A stretch of DNA of 64,000 nt from Streptomyces rimosus subsp. rimosus (GCF_000720725.1 NZ_JOCQ01000027.1:26661-90660), one strand, 5' to 3'. Positions 43,613-50,942 are shown, counted from the first letter of the stretch. Made by a program: numbers and translations. Notes: generated from the letters alone by a model not told the origin.

Positions 43613-43812
43613 GGCCCTTTGACGGCCCACAGGCGGCCCGGCGCCGCCTCTAGAGAGCCAGGTCAGCGCACCACTGTCCGGCGATCGAGCGACCAACGCA
43701 GGGCCAGCCCTCCTCCGCCCCCGTCAGATATGGGGATCCCGGGCGAGGCATTGAAGGCAAGACGCCGACCGGAGGACGATGGATACGTGGCCGATGAGCG
43801 GAGGCGTGCGCC

Positions 43813-43917
43813 ATGGCCGGTGGTGAGAGGGAGATCAATAACTACGACCTGGTGAACGAGGAGACGGTCAGCGCGCCGGACCCTGAACCGGACGAAGACA
43901 CAGAGGACGACGAATGA
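43813..43917 (+). CDS. Very small acidic protein
   Basis: A 34-residue protein beginning MAGGEREINNYDLV and ending in an acidic run (PDPEPDEDTEDDE). GGAGGC precedes the ATG by seven bases and the stop overlaps the next start (ATGA), which supports real translation. No function is recognised. Confidence 0.55.
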   Translation: MAGGEREINNYDLVNEETVSAPDPEPDEDTEDDE

Positions 43918-44099
43918 TCGAGCGTGATCCCGACGGGCGCCGCTGGTTCGCGTCCTACGTTCGGAAGCCGCGCAGACCGGCACCGCCGGTGGAACTGCAT
44001 TGCCCCGATCATTTAGAGACTCGGCTCGTGCGAGTCCTGGGGCGCGCGTGGACGTGCCCGGAGTGCGTCCGCGCCCGGAGTAAGACCGGTGACTGGTAG
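43914..44099 (+). CDS. Small Cys-containing protein
   Basis: A 61-residue basic protein (MIERDPDGRRWFASYVRK) with CPDH and CPEC pairs 23-24 residues apart that could bind zinc. It is coupled to the preceding mini-gene by ATGA. Small zinc-type proteins are usual near the ends of AICEs; the role is unknown. Confidence 0.6.
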   Translation: MIERDPDGRRWFASYVRKPRRPAPPVELHCPDHLETRLVRVLGRAWTCPECVRARSKTGDW

Positions 44100-44187
44100 A
44101 GGTGGTCAGCCTTGACACGTGCGGTTGGCGAGGGGGCGCTTCCCGCCTGCCCCGCCCGACACGCCCCAAGACGGGTACGGTGACCGC

Positions 44188-44505
44188 ATGTCCGGTCATG
44201 ATGCTTTGCCTAGCCCACTATTGGTCGCCGGGCGAGTGTTGCTCATCTCCGAGAACGGGCACACTCGCGTGCCGTACGCCTGTCATCGCTGCGGCGCAAT
44301 GATCGGCGGTTCTCTCACCGTGGCTGGCAGAAGCGTGACCTACACCTGTTCTGCCGGACACGAGACGACAGATGACCGACTGGACGCCGAACAGGTGCGT
44401 CTCGCTCACCGCGAGGCGGCGAACGGCCTACGCCGCTTCCCTGGCGATCTGGAGGTTCGCCAGGGACTGGGTTGGACGTACCGCAACGACTGGGATCATC
44501 TCTAG
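44188..44505 (+). CDS. Small zinc-ribbon-like protein
   Basis: A 105-residue protein from ATG 44188 (MSGHDALPSPL). The middle has YACHRCGAMIGG and YTCSAGHETTD, a possible Cys/His zinc site, and the end GLGWTYRNDWDHL. No strong ribosome site is visible. It converges on the leftward gene ending at 44512. Function unknown. Confidence 0.6.
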   Translation: MSGHDALPSPLLVAGRVLLISENGHTRVPYACHRCGAMIGGSLTVAGRSVTYTCSAGHETTDDRLDAEQVRLAHREAANGLRRFPGDLEVRQGLGWTYRNDWDHL

Positions 44506-44511
44506 GCGTTA

Positions 44512-44937
44512 TCACTTTCGGCGCGTGTCACGGACCACGGCCGCCGCCCACTGCGTACACACATCAACCGCTGGCAGCTGCGAACCCCGACCGATCCCGC
44601 GCGCCAAGCCGTCCCCGTTGGCCGATGGCGGAGCGGCAGGCCACCGGCGGGTGAGCCATGCCCACTTCTCGACTGCCGCCTCCGGCTGGACACCCACCTC
44701 GCCGAGGCCCAGGTCATCCCCCAGCTCGTACACGCAGGCGGGACCGCGTTCCAAGTGCCACAGCAGCGTATCGATCCCCACATCAGCGACCGTGCCATGC
44801 TGCCGCCGGGCCAGCCCTGCCAAGACCACGGCAAGGACGCCGCGCACCGCCCGTCCGTCCCAGTTGTCAGCTGGGAAGTAACCAGCAGCGCTTTCGACCA
44901 ACCGGTCGGCTCGCTCTGTCGCCTGCTGCCAATCCAC
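44512..44937 (-). CDS. Hypothetical protein of the element
   Basis: A 141-residue soluble protein from GTG 44937 (MDWQQATERADRLVE), with GGAGGT seven bases upstream. Helical N-terminal half (VRGVLAVVLAGLARRQHG) and a Trp-rich second half. G+C is lower than that of the chromosome part, by eye, as it is through to about 46700. No family is recognised. It lies downstream of the HAD-GntR pair on the same strand and may be co-transcribed. Confidence 0.6.
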   Translation of the reverse strand: MDWQQATERADRLVESAAGYFPADNWDGRAVRGVLAVVLAGLARRQHGTVADVGIDTLLWHLERGPACVYELGDDLGLGEVGVQPEAAVEKWAWLTRRWPAAPPSANGDGLARGIGRGSQLPAVDVCTQWAAAVVRDTRRK

Positions 44938-45007
44938 AGCTACCTCCGCACTCGGCGCTTGGTCCCCTGTTTGCCCTCATCCCCTTTAATAGCTCAAAGA
45001 TGAGCCA

Positions 45008-45700
45008 TCAGGGGTTCGATACGAGAGCGTCGGCCACATCGGCCATGCCGGTGATCACTGCATCGGCCCTCGCTTCAGCCAGCGCAAGGTTTTTATGAGG
45101 CTTGTTGGCGAAGCCAATGGACATCGCGCCAGCAGTACGGGCGGCTTCGACGTCTGTCACCGAGTCCCCAATTAGCGTGCAGCGATTGGGGGGAACGCCA
45201 AGACGTTCAGCGGCGAGCAATAGCGAATGAGGGTTGGGCTTCATCAGGTCCGGCCGATAGGCGGCACGTCCGATCACCTCGTGCACTAGGTGATGAAGGT
45301 TATGTTGCGTTAGGAATGCCCGTACACAGGCCGTGGAATTGTTGCTGACCACGGCAAGCTTTCGCCCGGATGAGTGAGCTGCTTCGAGGGCGGCGACCGC
45401 ACCGGGAATCGGCGGGCCCGCTACCTTCACGGCCGATACTTCGGCTTTGGTTAGTGCTTCCTCGACTGCACGGATGACCGGCTCGCCGCCTTGCGCCGCA
45501 AGACGCAGAATCTCCATCGGGTCTTCAAGGCCGCGAGCCTTGCCGCTAAGCGTCACGTCATGTCCAGCCACGACCTCCGCGAGTTCCCGAGCGACGCCGG
45601 GGGCGGGTAGACCCGCGAACACGTCGCAGATCGGCCCGTCGAAGTCGAACAGGATACCGCTGGACTCCCCGATGACCGTGTCGAGCTTGTTACTTTCCAT
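45008..45700 (-). CDS. HAD-superfamily hydrolase, phosphoglycolate-phosphatase-like
   Basis: A 230-residue HAD phosphatase. Motif I is ILFDFDGPICDVF (two Asp), motif II LAVVSNNST, motif III Lys in DLMKPNPHSLL, and motif IV CTLIGDSVTDVEAA. The helical cap lies between motifs I and II. It should dephosphorylate a small metabolite. The ATG at 45700 overlaps the end of the GntR gene by 11 bases, so regulator and phosphatase are made together; the substrate may be related to the ligand of the regulator. That link is inference. Confidence 0.85.
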   Translation of the reverse strand: MESNKLDTVIGESSGILFDFDGPICDVFAGLPAPGVARELAEVVAGHDVTLSGKARGLEDPMEILRLAAQGGEPVIRAVEEALTKAEVSAVKVAGPPIPGAVAALEAAHSSGRKLAVVSNNSTACVRAFLTQHNLHHLVHEVIGRAAYRPDLMKPNPHSLLLAAERLGVPPNRCTLIGDSVTDVEAARTAGAMSIGFANKPHKNLALAEARADAVITGMADVADALVSNP

Positions 45701-46556
45701 CAGGGCCGAGGTTCCTTCCGATGGTGTCCCAAACGCTGTCGAACCACATGCGCGCCTGCTCGACCTGCTGCGCTCCACTCGATGACTCGCCTTCGTTCAC
45801 GGAGTAGTGGAAAAGCGTGGCGTCGGCCCCAACAAGGTCGTAGATTTCGATGACCTCACCTTCCGCGACCACCTTATTGGGGCGAATGGGGTAGTACCCG
45901 AAAAACGCATCTTCCTTGTTGATCACGTACAGCTTGAAGAACTGCGTACCTGAGTGGACGCGCACGCTCACTCTGGTTTCCGGTACCAGGCCGAGAACGC
46001 TCAGCTCCTGGATCGAGTTGGTGATGCTGCGCGTGTAGCCGACCATCATGTCGTGCATCCGGCGACGTAGGCGCGGGTCGTCCGTGCTGTCTTCGCGTCG
46101 CACCGGCGCGGCATGCGGCACCGACATGTCCGGCACCAGGATTCGGATGGCGATGCTCGACGGGGTCAGCCGGCCGACCCGAATCTTGTCGATGGGCTCT
46201 TGAAGTGCGCTGTGCAGCGTCTCGCTGGAGAAGCCAGCAAAGTCGATCGTTACGTTCGTACTCGCAAACGCCTGCTCGACGTACGGGCGGAGCCCGGCGG
46301 GCCGTTCTGTGCGGTTGCGGACGTACACGCCGCTGCCCTTGCGGGACACAACGAGACCTTCGTCCTCCAAGTCCCGGAGGGCCCGCTGGATCGTGGCGCG
46401 AGCGAATCCGTACAGCTCAGTCAGTGTCTTGTGCGAGGGGAGCTTGTCGCCGGGGCCTAGCTTCTTCGTCCGAATGGCGGCGCCAAGACTGCTCGCCACC
46501 TGCTCAAACGGCGGCCGGCCGTCGTCCGGGTCCAGAGGTTCGGGCGTGAAGGTCAT
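45690..46556 (-). CDS. GntR-family transcriptional regulator
   Basis: A 288-residue regulator. The winged helix is at about residues 15-80 (KLGPGDKLPSHKTLTELYGFARATIQRALRDLEDEGLV). The C-terminal 190 residues are a ligand-type domain with an unusual beta-rich pattern (VSVRVHSGTQFFKLYVI). pSAM2 KorSA, which represses replication and transfer, is also a GntR protein, and position and neighbours fit the same role. Repeats of a TAGCCA motif lie just upstream of its start, over a rightward promoter. Its ligand domain is larger than I expect for KorSA, so metabolite control is possible. Confidence 0.85.
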   Translation of the reverse strand: MTFTPEPLDPDDGRPPFEQVASSLGAAIRTKKLGPGDKLPSHKTLTELYGFARATIQRALRDLEDEGLVVSRKGSGVYVRNRTERPAGLRPYVEQAFASTNVTIDFAGFSSETLHSALQEPIDKIRVGRLTPSSIAIRILVPDMSVPHAAPVRREDSTDDPRLRRRMHDMMVGYTRSITNSIQELSVLGLVPETRVSVRVHSGTQFFKLYVINKEDAFFGYYPIRPNKVVAEGEVIEIYDLVGADATLFHYSVNEGESSSGAQQVEQARMWFDSVWDTIGRNLGPDGK

Positions 46557-46591
46557 GCCTCGATGCTACGTCCTTCCGTGGCGATCAGAGC

Positions 46592-46670
46592 AGCCAGGCT
46601 AGCCAAGTGTTGACATGACTAGCCAGGCTGGCTACGTTGTTCTTACCCCGACCGGGCTAGCCAAGTTGGT
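46592..46670 (+). promoter_or_regulatory. Rightward promoter covered by TAGCCA operators
   Basis: TTGACA at 46610-46615 and TACGTT at 46633-46638 are 17 bp apart. TAGCCA-type sites overlap them: GCTAGCCAAG at 46599-46608, the inverted repeat TAGCCA-GGC-TGGCTA at 46620-46634 between and over the boxes, and GCTAGCCAAG at 46656-46665. They begin 36 bases from the GntR start, so the GntR protein is the likely binder and would control both directions. Confidence 0.72.
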
Positions 46671-47270
46671 CAAGCCGGGAGAGGTGCGTATGACCTGAAC
46701 ATCGCCCGGAGGGCTCCGTGAGACGGGTCCGAAGGAAGCGGTCGTTGTTTGAGGATTCAACAGAGACGTGACGACAGGGTTTGAGTCCCTGTCCCCGCAA
46801 CGGCCCGGGTGATGGCCGCCCGGCGGCCACTTTGTGGCAGGCGAACCTGTCCTGTCCTGCGGGCCAGCTCTGGAGAACATCCGTGGGGATCATCCCTCCA
46901 TTCCTGGAGGTCAGCCCTTCGGGTGCCACCTGGTCCGCGCCGCCCTGCTGGCGTCAGAGCAGCAACGATGACGCACCGAACTTTCAGGCTCGGGTCCGGA
47001 GCGCTGTGGCAACGGCGCTTCGGCGAAGCCTGCCTCTCCCGCCCTTCGAGCTGGAGGTTTTCGATGCAACGACCGCTTGGGGCGCCGCCCGTGCTGGACC
47101 GGCACGGCGCTGGCCTTGCCCCGCCTGCGTCACCACCGCGCACCCCAACTCCGCGCGGCTGAGCACCAGTGCTCACGGTCCTCGCTGCCCGTCCGCCACA
47201 CAGGCGACGTCGGGCGGCGGGGCGCCGTGATCGCTCGTACTCCGCTGACCTCGACCTTGAGAGGGATTTG
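46671..47270. other. 600-bp region without a clear gene; tRNA-like 3' half
   Basis: No frame has both a ribosome site and a recognisable product. At 46773-46799 the sequence GACAGGGTTTGAGTCCCTGT then CCCCGCA reads like the T-arm and 3' acceptor strand of a tRNA, but no matching 5' half folds with it. A frame through about 46970-47165 gives FELEVFDATTAWGAAR and WPCPACVTTAHP, which resembles a small element protein but has no start; it may be a remnant. Confidence 0.5.
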
Positions 47271-47753
47271 ATGGAATCCACGATCGCCAGCATCATCGCC
47301 GTGCTCGGCACCCTGGGTGGCGCCCTGGTCGCCGGCGTCTTGCAGAGCCGCAGCGCGGCCCGCAGCGAACGGGCCGCGCTGCGTGAGCGGCTGCGACGTG
47401 AGCAGCAGGACGCCGCCCTCGCGCTGATCAAGGCACTGAAAGCGCACCGCCGCAACTGCTTCACCCGCTGGAAGCTCAAGACGCTGCGCGCCTCGGGCGA
47501 GGCGCAGGAAGCGGCCCGCTTCGTGAGCTGGGACACCCGCTCGGACGTGACCGACGCGCAGGACGCGCTGCGGCTGGTCACCGACGACAGCGAGCTGCTG
47601 CACCGCGCCGACGCGGTGGTCGGCGCCTCGCTCGTACTGAGCGAGGTGGACGACACCACCACGCAGGCCGACATGAACGTCCGCCGGGATGCCGCCCGCG
47701 CCGCCCATGCCGCGTTCGTGGCCGCCGCCGCCCGGCACATCAACGGCGTCTGA
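47271..47753 (+). CDS. Single-helix membrane-anchored coiled-coil protein
   Basis: A 160-residue protein with an N-terminal membrane anchor (IASIIAVLGTLGGALVAG, residues 5-22) followed by a long basic helix (SERAALRERLRREQQDAALA) and a helical body. GAGAGGGA precedes the ATG. It is the first gene of the rightward block of the element. No family recognised; topology suggests a cytosolic domain held at the membrane, compatible with a role near the transfer machinery. Confidence 0.7.
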   Translation: MESTIASIIAVLGTLGGALVAGVLQSRSAARSERAALRERLRREQQDAALALIKALKAHRRNCFTRWKLKTLRASGEAQEAARFVSWDTRSDVTDAQDALRLVTDDSELLHRADAVVGASLVLSEVDDTTTQADMNVRRDAARAAHAAFVAAAARHINGV

Positions 47754-47772
47754 CCGGCCCGCCCGCCGTGCT

Positions 47773-47794
47773 CCGCACCCGCCACCGGGTGCGG
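47773..47794 (+). terminator. Stem-loop after the 160-residue gene
   Basis: CCGCACCCG (47773-47781), loop CCAC, CGGGTGCGG (47786-47794), starting 20 bases after the stop. A second self-complementary stretch (GGCCGGACCGTCCGGCC) follows at about 47802-47818. Confidence 0.7.
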
Positions 47795-47839
47795 GGTGCG
47801 GCGGCCGGACCGTCCGGCCGCCACCACGAAGGAGCCTTC

Positions 47840-48037
47840 ATGGCGAACAACCGCGACAACCGCAACGAGGCCACCGGCGTCGACGCCGGCGAGCTGACGC
47901 AGGTCGGGACCGTCACCGGCGCGACGAACCTCGGCTCGAACGGCCGGGCCTCCACCACCGAGGTGCACGGCGACGGCACCACCGTCATCAACGGTGACCA
48001 CACGCACACCAACGTCAGCCACACCTTCAACCGCTAG
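47840..48037 (+). CDS. Small Thr/Asn/Gly-rich protein, copy 1
   Basis: A 65-residue protein MANNRDNRNEATGVD ending HTHTNVSHTFNR. AAGGAG precedes the ATG. Its second half (GATNLGSNGRAST, HGDGTTVINGDHTHTN) aligns with the next gene (HLGSGDQINGTQ, NGDITVVDGDHTETF), so the two are paralogues. The repeated beta-like pattern with Gly-Asp-His suggests a short beta-helix or metal-binding strand pair. Function unknown. Confidence 0.65.
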   Translation: MANNRDNRNEATGVDAGELTQVGTVTGATNLGSNGRASTTEVHGDGTTVINGDHTHTNVSHTFNR

Positions 48038-48068
48038 GCCGGGCGCCTGCCGCTGGCCGGTTGCCTCC

Positions 48069-48091
48069 TCCGCCCGTCTCGTACGGGCGGA
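48069..48091 (+). terminator. Stem-loop with CTCGT loop, copy 1
   Basis: TCCGCCCGT, loop CTCGT, ACGGGCGGA, followed by GCTGAGGGGAGCCGGGAC. The same layout (different stem, same loop and same trailing GAGGGGAGCC) is found at 48854-48874. Confidence 0.75.
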
Positions 48092-48135
48092 GCTGAGGGG
48101 AGCCGGGACAGCCCCGGCCCGGAAGGAGACCCACC

Positions 48136-48324
48136 ATGGCGAAGAACCGCGGCACCGAGGGCGTCGACATGGCGGCCCTGGCCCAGACGCGGATCGAGTC
48201 CGTTGACGCCCCGACCCACCTGGGGTCGGGGGACCAGATCAACGGCACGCAGGTCAACGGCGACATCACCGTCGTCGACGGCGACCACACCGAGACCTTC
48301 ATCAGCCGCGACTTCAGCCGCTAG
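48136..48324 (+). CDS. Small Thr/Asn/Gly-rich protein, copy 2
   Basis: A 62-residue protein (MAKNRGTEGVDMAALAQ, end ETFISRDFSR), paralogous to the gene at 47840. AAGGAGA lies nine bases before the ATG. Both copies share GVD near the start, LGS, ING and GDHT. No known domain. Confidence 0.65.
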   Translation: MAKNRGTEGVDMAALAQTRIESVDAPTHLGSGDQINGTQVNGDITVVDGDHTETFISRDFSR

Positions 48325-48355
48325 CCCCGGCTCGCGGCACACCCGTGAACGGCGC

Positions 48356-48384
48356 GCGGCCCCGGGGCGCAATCCCGGGGCCGC
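48356..48384 (+). terminator. GGCCCCGGGG-type stem-loop, copy 1
   Basis: GCGGCCCCGGG (48356-48366) pairs with CCCGGGGCCGC (48374-48384), followed by TTGGGCCGT. A sister structure is at 49121-49150. Confidence 0.75.
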
Positions 48385-48420
48385 TTGGGCCGTACCCATC
48401 CGAGAGGACCAACGACCCCC

Positions 48421-48840
48421 ATGTCTGAGACCTTCGAGACCGTCCACTACACCGCCGACGTGGTGGCCGTGACGCCGGACGCTCACGTGCTGCTGATCGA
48501 GCGCGGCTGGCCGCCGTACGAGGGCTGCTGGGCTCTGCCCGGGGGCCATGTCGATGCGGGAGAGCACAGCCGTCAGGCGGCGGTGCGCGAGCTGGCCGAG
48601 GAGACCGGGCTCCGCGTGGACCCTGGGCACCTGCGTCCGGTCGGCACGTGGGCCGAACCCGGCCGCGACCCCCGCGGCCGGTACGCCACCGACGTGTACC
48701 TGGCCCGGGTGCCCACCGCAACAGCCGTCACCGCCGGGGACGACGCCCGCACCGCCCGGTGGTGGCCGCTGGCCAGCCTGCCGCCGCTGGCGTTCGACCA
48801 CTCCGACATCCTCGCCGCTGCTCTGACCGTCCGCCGCTGA
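48421..48840 (+). CDS. Nudix hydrolase
   Basis: A 139-residue Nudix protein. The complete Nudix box is GGHVDAGEHSRQAAVRELAE followed by ETGL; it fits G-x5-E-x7-REUXEEXGU with the metal-binding Glu residues present. The N-terminal strand VVAVTPDAHVLLIERGW is typical. It cleaves nucleoside diphosphate-linked compounds; the substrate cannot be told. The ATG at 48421 is the natural family start though GAGAGG is 14-19 bases away. It sits among tiny genes bounded by stem-loops. Confidence 0.9.
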   Translation: MSETFETVHYTADVVAVTPDAHVLLIERGWPPYEGCWALPGGHVDAGEHSRQAAVRELAEETGLRVDPGHLRPVGTWAEPGRDPRGRYATDVYLARVPTATAVTAGDDARTARWWPLASLPPLAFDHSDILAAALTVRR

Positions 48841-48853
48841 CCTGCTGCCCGAT

Positions 48854-48874
48854 CCGCCGGTCTCGTACCGGCGG
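48854..48874 (+). terminator. Stem-loop with CTCGT loop, copy 2
   Basis: CCGCCGGT, loop CTCGT, ACCGGCGG, then TGAGGGGAGCC. It follows the Nudix stop by 13 bases. Confidence 0.75.
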
Positions 48875-48927
48875 TGAGGGGAGCCTTCAGCGCTCCAAAA
48901 GATCAGGACTCTCGACAGGAGACAGCA

Positions 48928-49095
48928 ATGGCGATCAACTTCCGCCCCGGCCAGGTGTTCGGCATCTCCAACGGCGAGGTCTCCACGCCCGAACCCGAGA
49001 ACGGCGACCAGGCGGCGGCCACGACCACCACGCAGGACGGTGCGACGGCCACGACCACCACCTACGAGGACCGGGACGACAACAGCCGGCGCTGA
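48928..49095 (+). CDS. Small Thr-rich protein
   Basis: A 55-residue protein, MAINFRPGQVFGISNGE, then a Thr-rich end (ATTTTQDGATATTTTYED). ACAGGAGA precedes the ATG. The general style (short, acidic/Thr-rich, one per stem-loop cassette) is like the genes at 47840 and 48136. Function unknown. Confidence 0.6.
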   Translation: MAINFRPGQVFGISNGEVSTPEPENGDQAAATTTTQDGATATTTTYEDRDDNSRR

Positions 49096-49120
49096 CCAGC
49101 CGCGCTCTTCACCAACGGCC

Positions 49121-49150
49121 GCGGCCCCGGGGATGCACCCCCGGGGCCGC
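49121..49150 (+). terminator. GGCCCCGGGG-type stem-loop, copy 2
   Basis: GCGGCCCCGGGG (49121-49132), loop ATGCAC, CCCCGGGGCCGC (49139-49150), followed by TTCGGGCCGT, as in the copy at 48356. Confidence 0.78.
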
Positions 49151-49184
49151 TTCGGGCCGTCCCATCTGGAAGGACTCACGACCC

Positions 49185-49442
49185 ATGACCACTGTACGAA
49201 TGCTGGCCGCCGTCGCCGACCCCGACCGGGAGCCGACGGCGGCGGAGCTGGACGCGATCGAGCAGGAGTTGCCCGTCATCCTCGCGGAACGGGACTTGTT
49301 GGAGGCGGAAATCGCGGTACTGGACCGCGCCCCGACCGTGCTGGATGAGCAGCGAATCCGCCGTGCCCGGCGGCGGCTGCTGGCCGCCCGCCGGGACCTG
49401 GCCAACCGCACCGAGACGCGGTTTCCGGGGGTGGGGGCATGA
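49185..49442 (+). CDS. DUF6284-like small helical protein
   Basis: An 85-residue helical protein starting MTTVRMLAAVADPDREPTAA. The pattern AAELDAIEQELPVILAERDL and RIRRARRRLLAARRDLANR matches a family I remember as DUF6284 in Streptomyces mobile elements. It opens a run of six genes joined by ATGA, GTGA or TGATG overlaps. Role unknown, probably in transfer or regulation. Confidence 0.7.
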   Translation: MTTVRMLAAVADPDREPTAAELDAIEQELPVILAERDLLEAEIAVLDRAPTVLDEQRIRRARRRLLAARRDLANRTETRFPGVGA

Positions 49443-49894
49443 GCACGCTGCATGAGGCGCTGGCCGCCGCGCACGCGGATGTGAAGGCGGAGATTGCCCG
49501 CACGGACACCAAGGTGGCTCTGCTGCTGGCCTTCAACGGGGCGGTGCTGCTCGGGGTGGCCACGTTGGCGACGGCGGTGCGGGTGCCGCCCGCGGCCCGC
49601 CTGCTCGGCGCCCTGGGGGTGGCCGCGCTGCTGGCCGCGGTCGGGCTGCTGCTGGCCACCGTCCGCCCCAACCTCGGCGGCGCCCGGCCGGTGGGCTTTC
49701 CGCGGTGGGCGACGCTGAGCGGTGAGGAGATCCGCGACGAGCTGCGCCACGACCACCGCGCGCAGCACATCCGGGTTCTGGCGCGGATCGCGGTCGCCAA
49801 GCACGGCCGGGTACGCCGAGCCATCGACCTGTCGCTTCTCGGCGGCGTTCTGCTGGTCGTGGCCGCCGCAGTGACGGCGGGAGGTGCCGCATGA
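49439..49894 (+). CDS. Pycsar-effector-like two-helix membrane protein
   Basis: A 151-residue protein. The N-terminal helix ALAAAHADVKAEIARTDTKVA leads into two adjacent membrane helices (about 27-44 LLLAFNGAVLLGVATLA and 53-73), then a soluble segment and a last hydrophobic helix at about 131-149. This is the layout of PycTM-type effectors (Pycsar systems, related to DUF5706), in which cyclic-pyrimidine signals trigger membrane damage. No cyclase gene is seen nearby. It is coupled by ATGA at both ends to a nucleotide-family protein downstream. It may instead have a transfer role; homologues occur in many actinobacterial elements. Confidence 0.65.
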   Translation: MSTLHEALAAAHADVKAEIARTDTKVALLLAFNGAVLLGVATLATAVRVPPAARLLGALGVAALLAAVGLLLATVRPNLGGARPVGFPRWATLSGEEIRDELRHDHRAQHIRVLARIAVAKHGRVRRAIDLSLLGGVLLVVAAAVTAGGAA

Positions 49895-50415
49895 CGCGCC
49901 GCCCCCACGCCACGCTGCGCCACCGCCTCTACCGCCGCCTGCACCCGCGCGCCTACCGCGCCGGACAGCTCGCCGAACAGCGCCACCTCCTGGACGCGGC
50001 CCTGGACTACACCCGCACCGACGTGAGCGCCGCAGAGCAACTGGCCGATGCGAAGGAGCGTCTGGGTATCCCGACAATCGTCGTCATCTGCGGCAGCACC
50101 CGCTTTTGGGAGCAGATGGCCGGTGCCGCATGGGCGGAGACGCTGTTGGGCCGCATTGTCGTCCGCCCGGATGTGGACATGAAGCGGCCGGGTGCGGGCT
50201 ACGCGGACGCCGCCGCGGTCAAGACCGGCCTGGACGCGCTGCACCGCGCGAAGATCCGCCTGGCGGACGAGGTGCTGGTTGTCGGCGACTACATCGGCGA
50301 CAGCACCCGCGGCGAGATCGCCTACGCCCGTGAGCTGGGCACGCCGGTCTACTTCACCCACCCCGAGGTTGACGCCCCGGCGCCCGCTTCGACCCTGGAA
50401 GGGGCCGCATCGTGA
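49891..50415 (+). CDS. Nucleoside 2-deoxyribosyltransferase-like / SLOG-type protein
   Basis: A 174-residue protein. After a basic N-terminus, residues 62-160 show a Rossmann-like core: PTIVVICGSTRFWEQM, then RPDVDMKRPGAGYADA, LHRAKIRLADEVLVVGDYIG and EIAYARELGTPVYF. This resembles nucleoside 2-deoxyribosyltransferase and related SLOG/TIR-like folds that bind nucleotides or nicotinamide derivatives. It starts with ATGA overlapping the Pycsar-like gene and ends GTGA with the next. It may make or sense a nucleotide signal; that is inference from fold and coupling. Confidence 0.7.
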   Translation: MTRRPHATLRHRLYRRLHPRAYRAGQLAEQRHLLDAALDYTRTDVSAAEQLADAKERLGIPTIVVICGSTRFWEQMAGAAWAETLLGRIVVRPDVDMKRPGAGYADAAAVKTGLDALHRAKIRLADEVLVVGDYIGDSTRGEIAYARELGTPVYFTHPEVDAPAPASTLEGAAS

Positions 50416-50942
50416 TCCGTATCGTGAGGACGGCCCGCCTGGCCGGGCTGCACGCAGACCTGGCCGCCGCGCTCGATCGCATCAAGGCGCTGCTGGGCGC
50501 GCTGGATGAGCAGTGGGCCGAACACGTCCAGTGCCTGCTGGAGATGGCCGAACAGCACGAGAGTGCCAAACGCGTCGCCCACGCGGCCACCGAGGAGGCC
50601 GAGGGGCTGCGGCGGGCGGTCGTTGCCGCGCTGCTGGTCCTGGCCCGCCAGCAGCACCGCATCGGCGAACTGGAGCAGGAGGCCGCCCGCCTGGCGCAGG
50701 AGCGGCGCTCCTGGATGTGCCGTTACTACGAGGAGTCGCGCACCTACTGGGACGCGGAACTCCCGCCGGGCGGCGTGTGCTGCGCAGATTGCGGGCAGCC
50801 GGTCGAATCGGAACCCTGCCCCGAGCACCACCCGGCGACGGTCGCCGAACGGCTGCGGGCCCGCGTGGCCGAGCTGGAACAGCAGCTTGACGCCGCCCTT
50901 TCCGCGCCCGCCGGCGCCATTGAGGGCGGCGAGGCATCGTGA
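50412..50942 (+). CDS. Coiled-coil protein with Cys motif
   Basis: A 176-residue protein. Long helices dominate (AALDRIKALLGALDEQWAEH, LEMAEQHESAKRVAHAATEE). A short Cys/His segment (CCADCGQPVESEPCPEHH) near residue 118 could bind zinc, and a final coiled coil follows (VAERLRARVAELEQQLDA). It is coupled on both sides by GTGA. No family is recognised; proteins of this style are usual between regulatory and transfer genes in Streptomyces plasmids. Confidence 0.65.
   Translation: MIRIVRTARLAGLHADLAAALDRIKALLGALDEQWAEHVQCLLEMAEQHESAKRVAHAATEEAEGLRRAVVAALLVLARQQHRIGELEQEAARLAQERRSWMCRYYEESRTYWDAELPPGGVCCADCGQPVESEPCPEHHPATVAERLRARVAELEQQLDAALSAPAGAIEGGEAS

Noticed and set aside
43430..43696. An 88-codon minus-strand frame crossing attL
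   Set aside because: It spans chromosome and element, so it exists only after integration, and it has no ribosome site or domain.
44102..44302. A 66-codon frame overlapping the small gene at 44188
   Set aside because: It is in another frame, lacks a ribosome site and has no motif; the 44188 frame has the paired Cys motifs.
46704..46799. Complete tRNA gene (class II length)
   Set aside because: Only the T-arm and 3' acceptor strand fit. The possible 5' strand has two mismatches at adjacent positions and no 7-base anticodon loop on a 5-bp stem can be formed.
46809..47162. A 117-codon plus-strand frame
   Set aside because: No ribosome site, Arg/Pro-rich composition, and a competing frame over the same DNA. 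At most a remnant.
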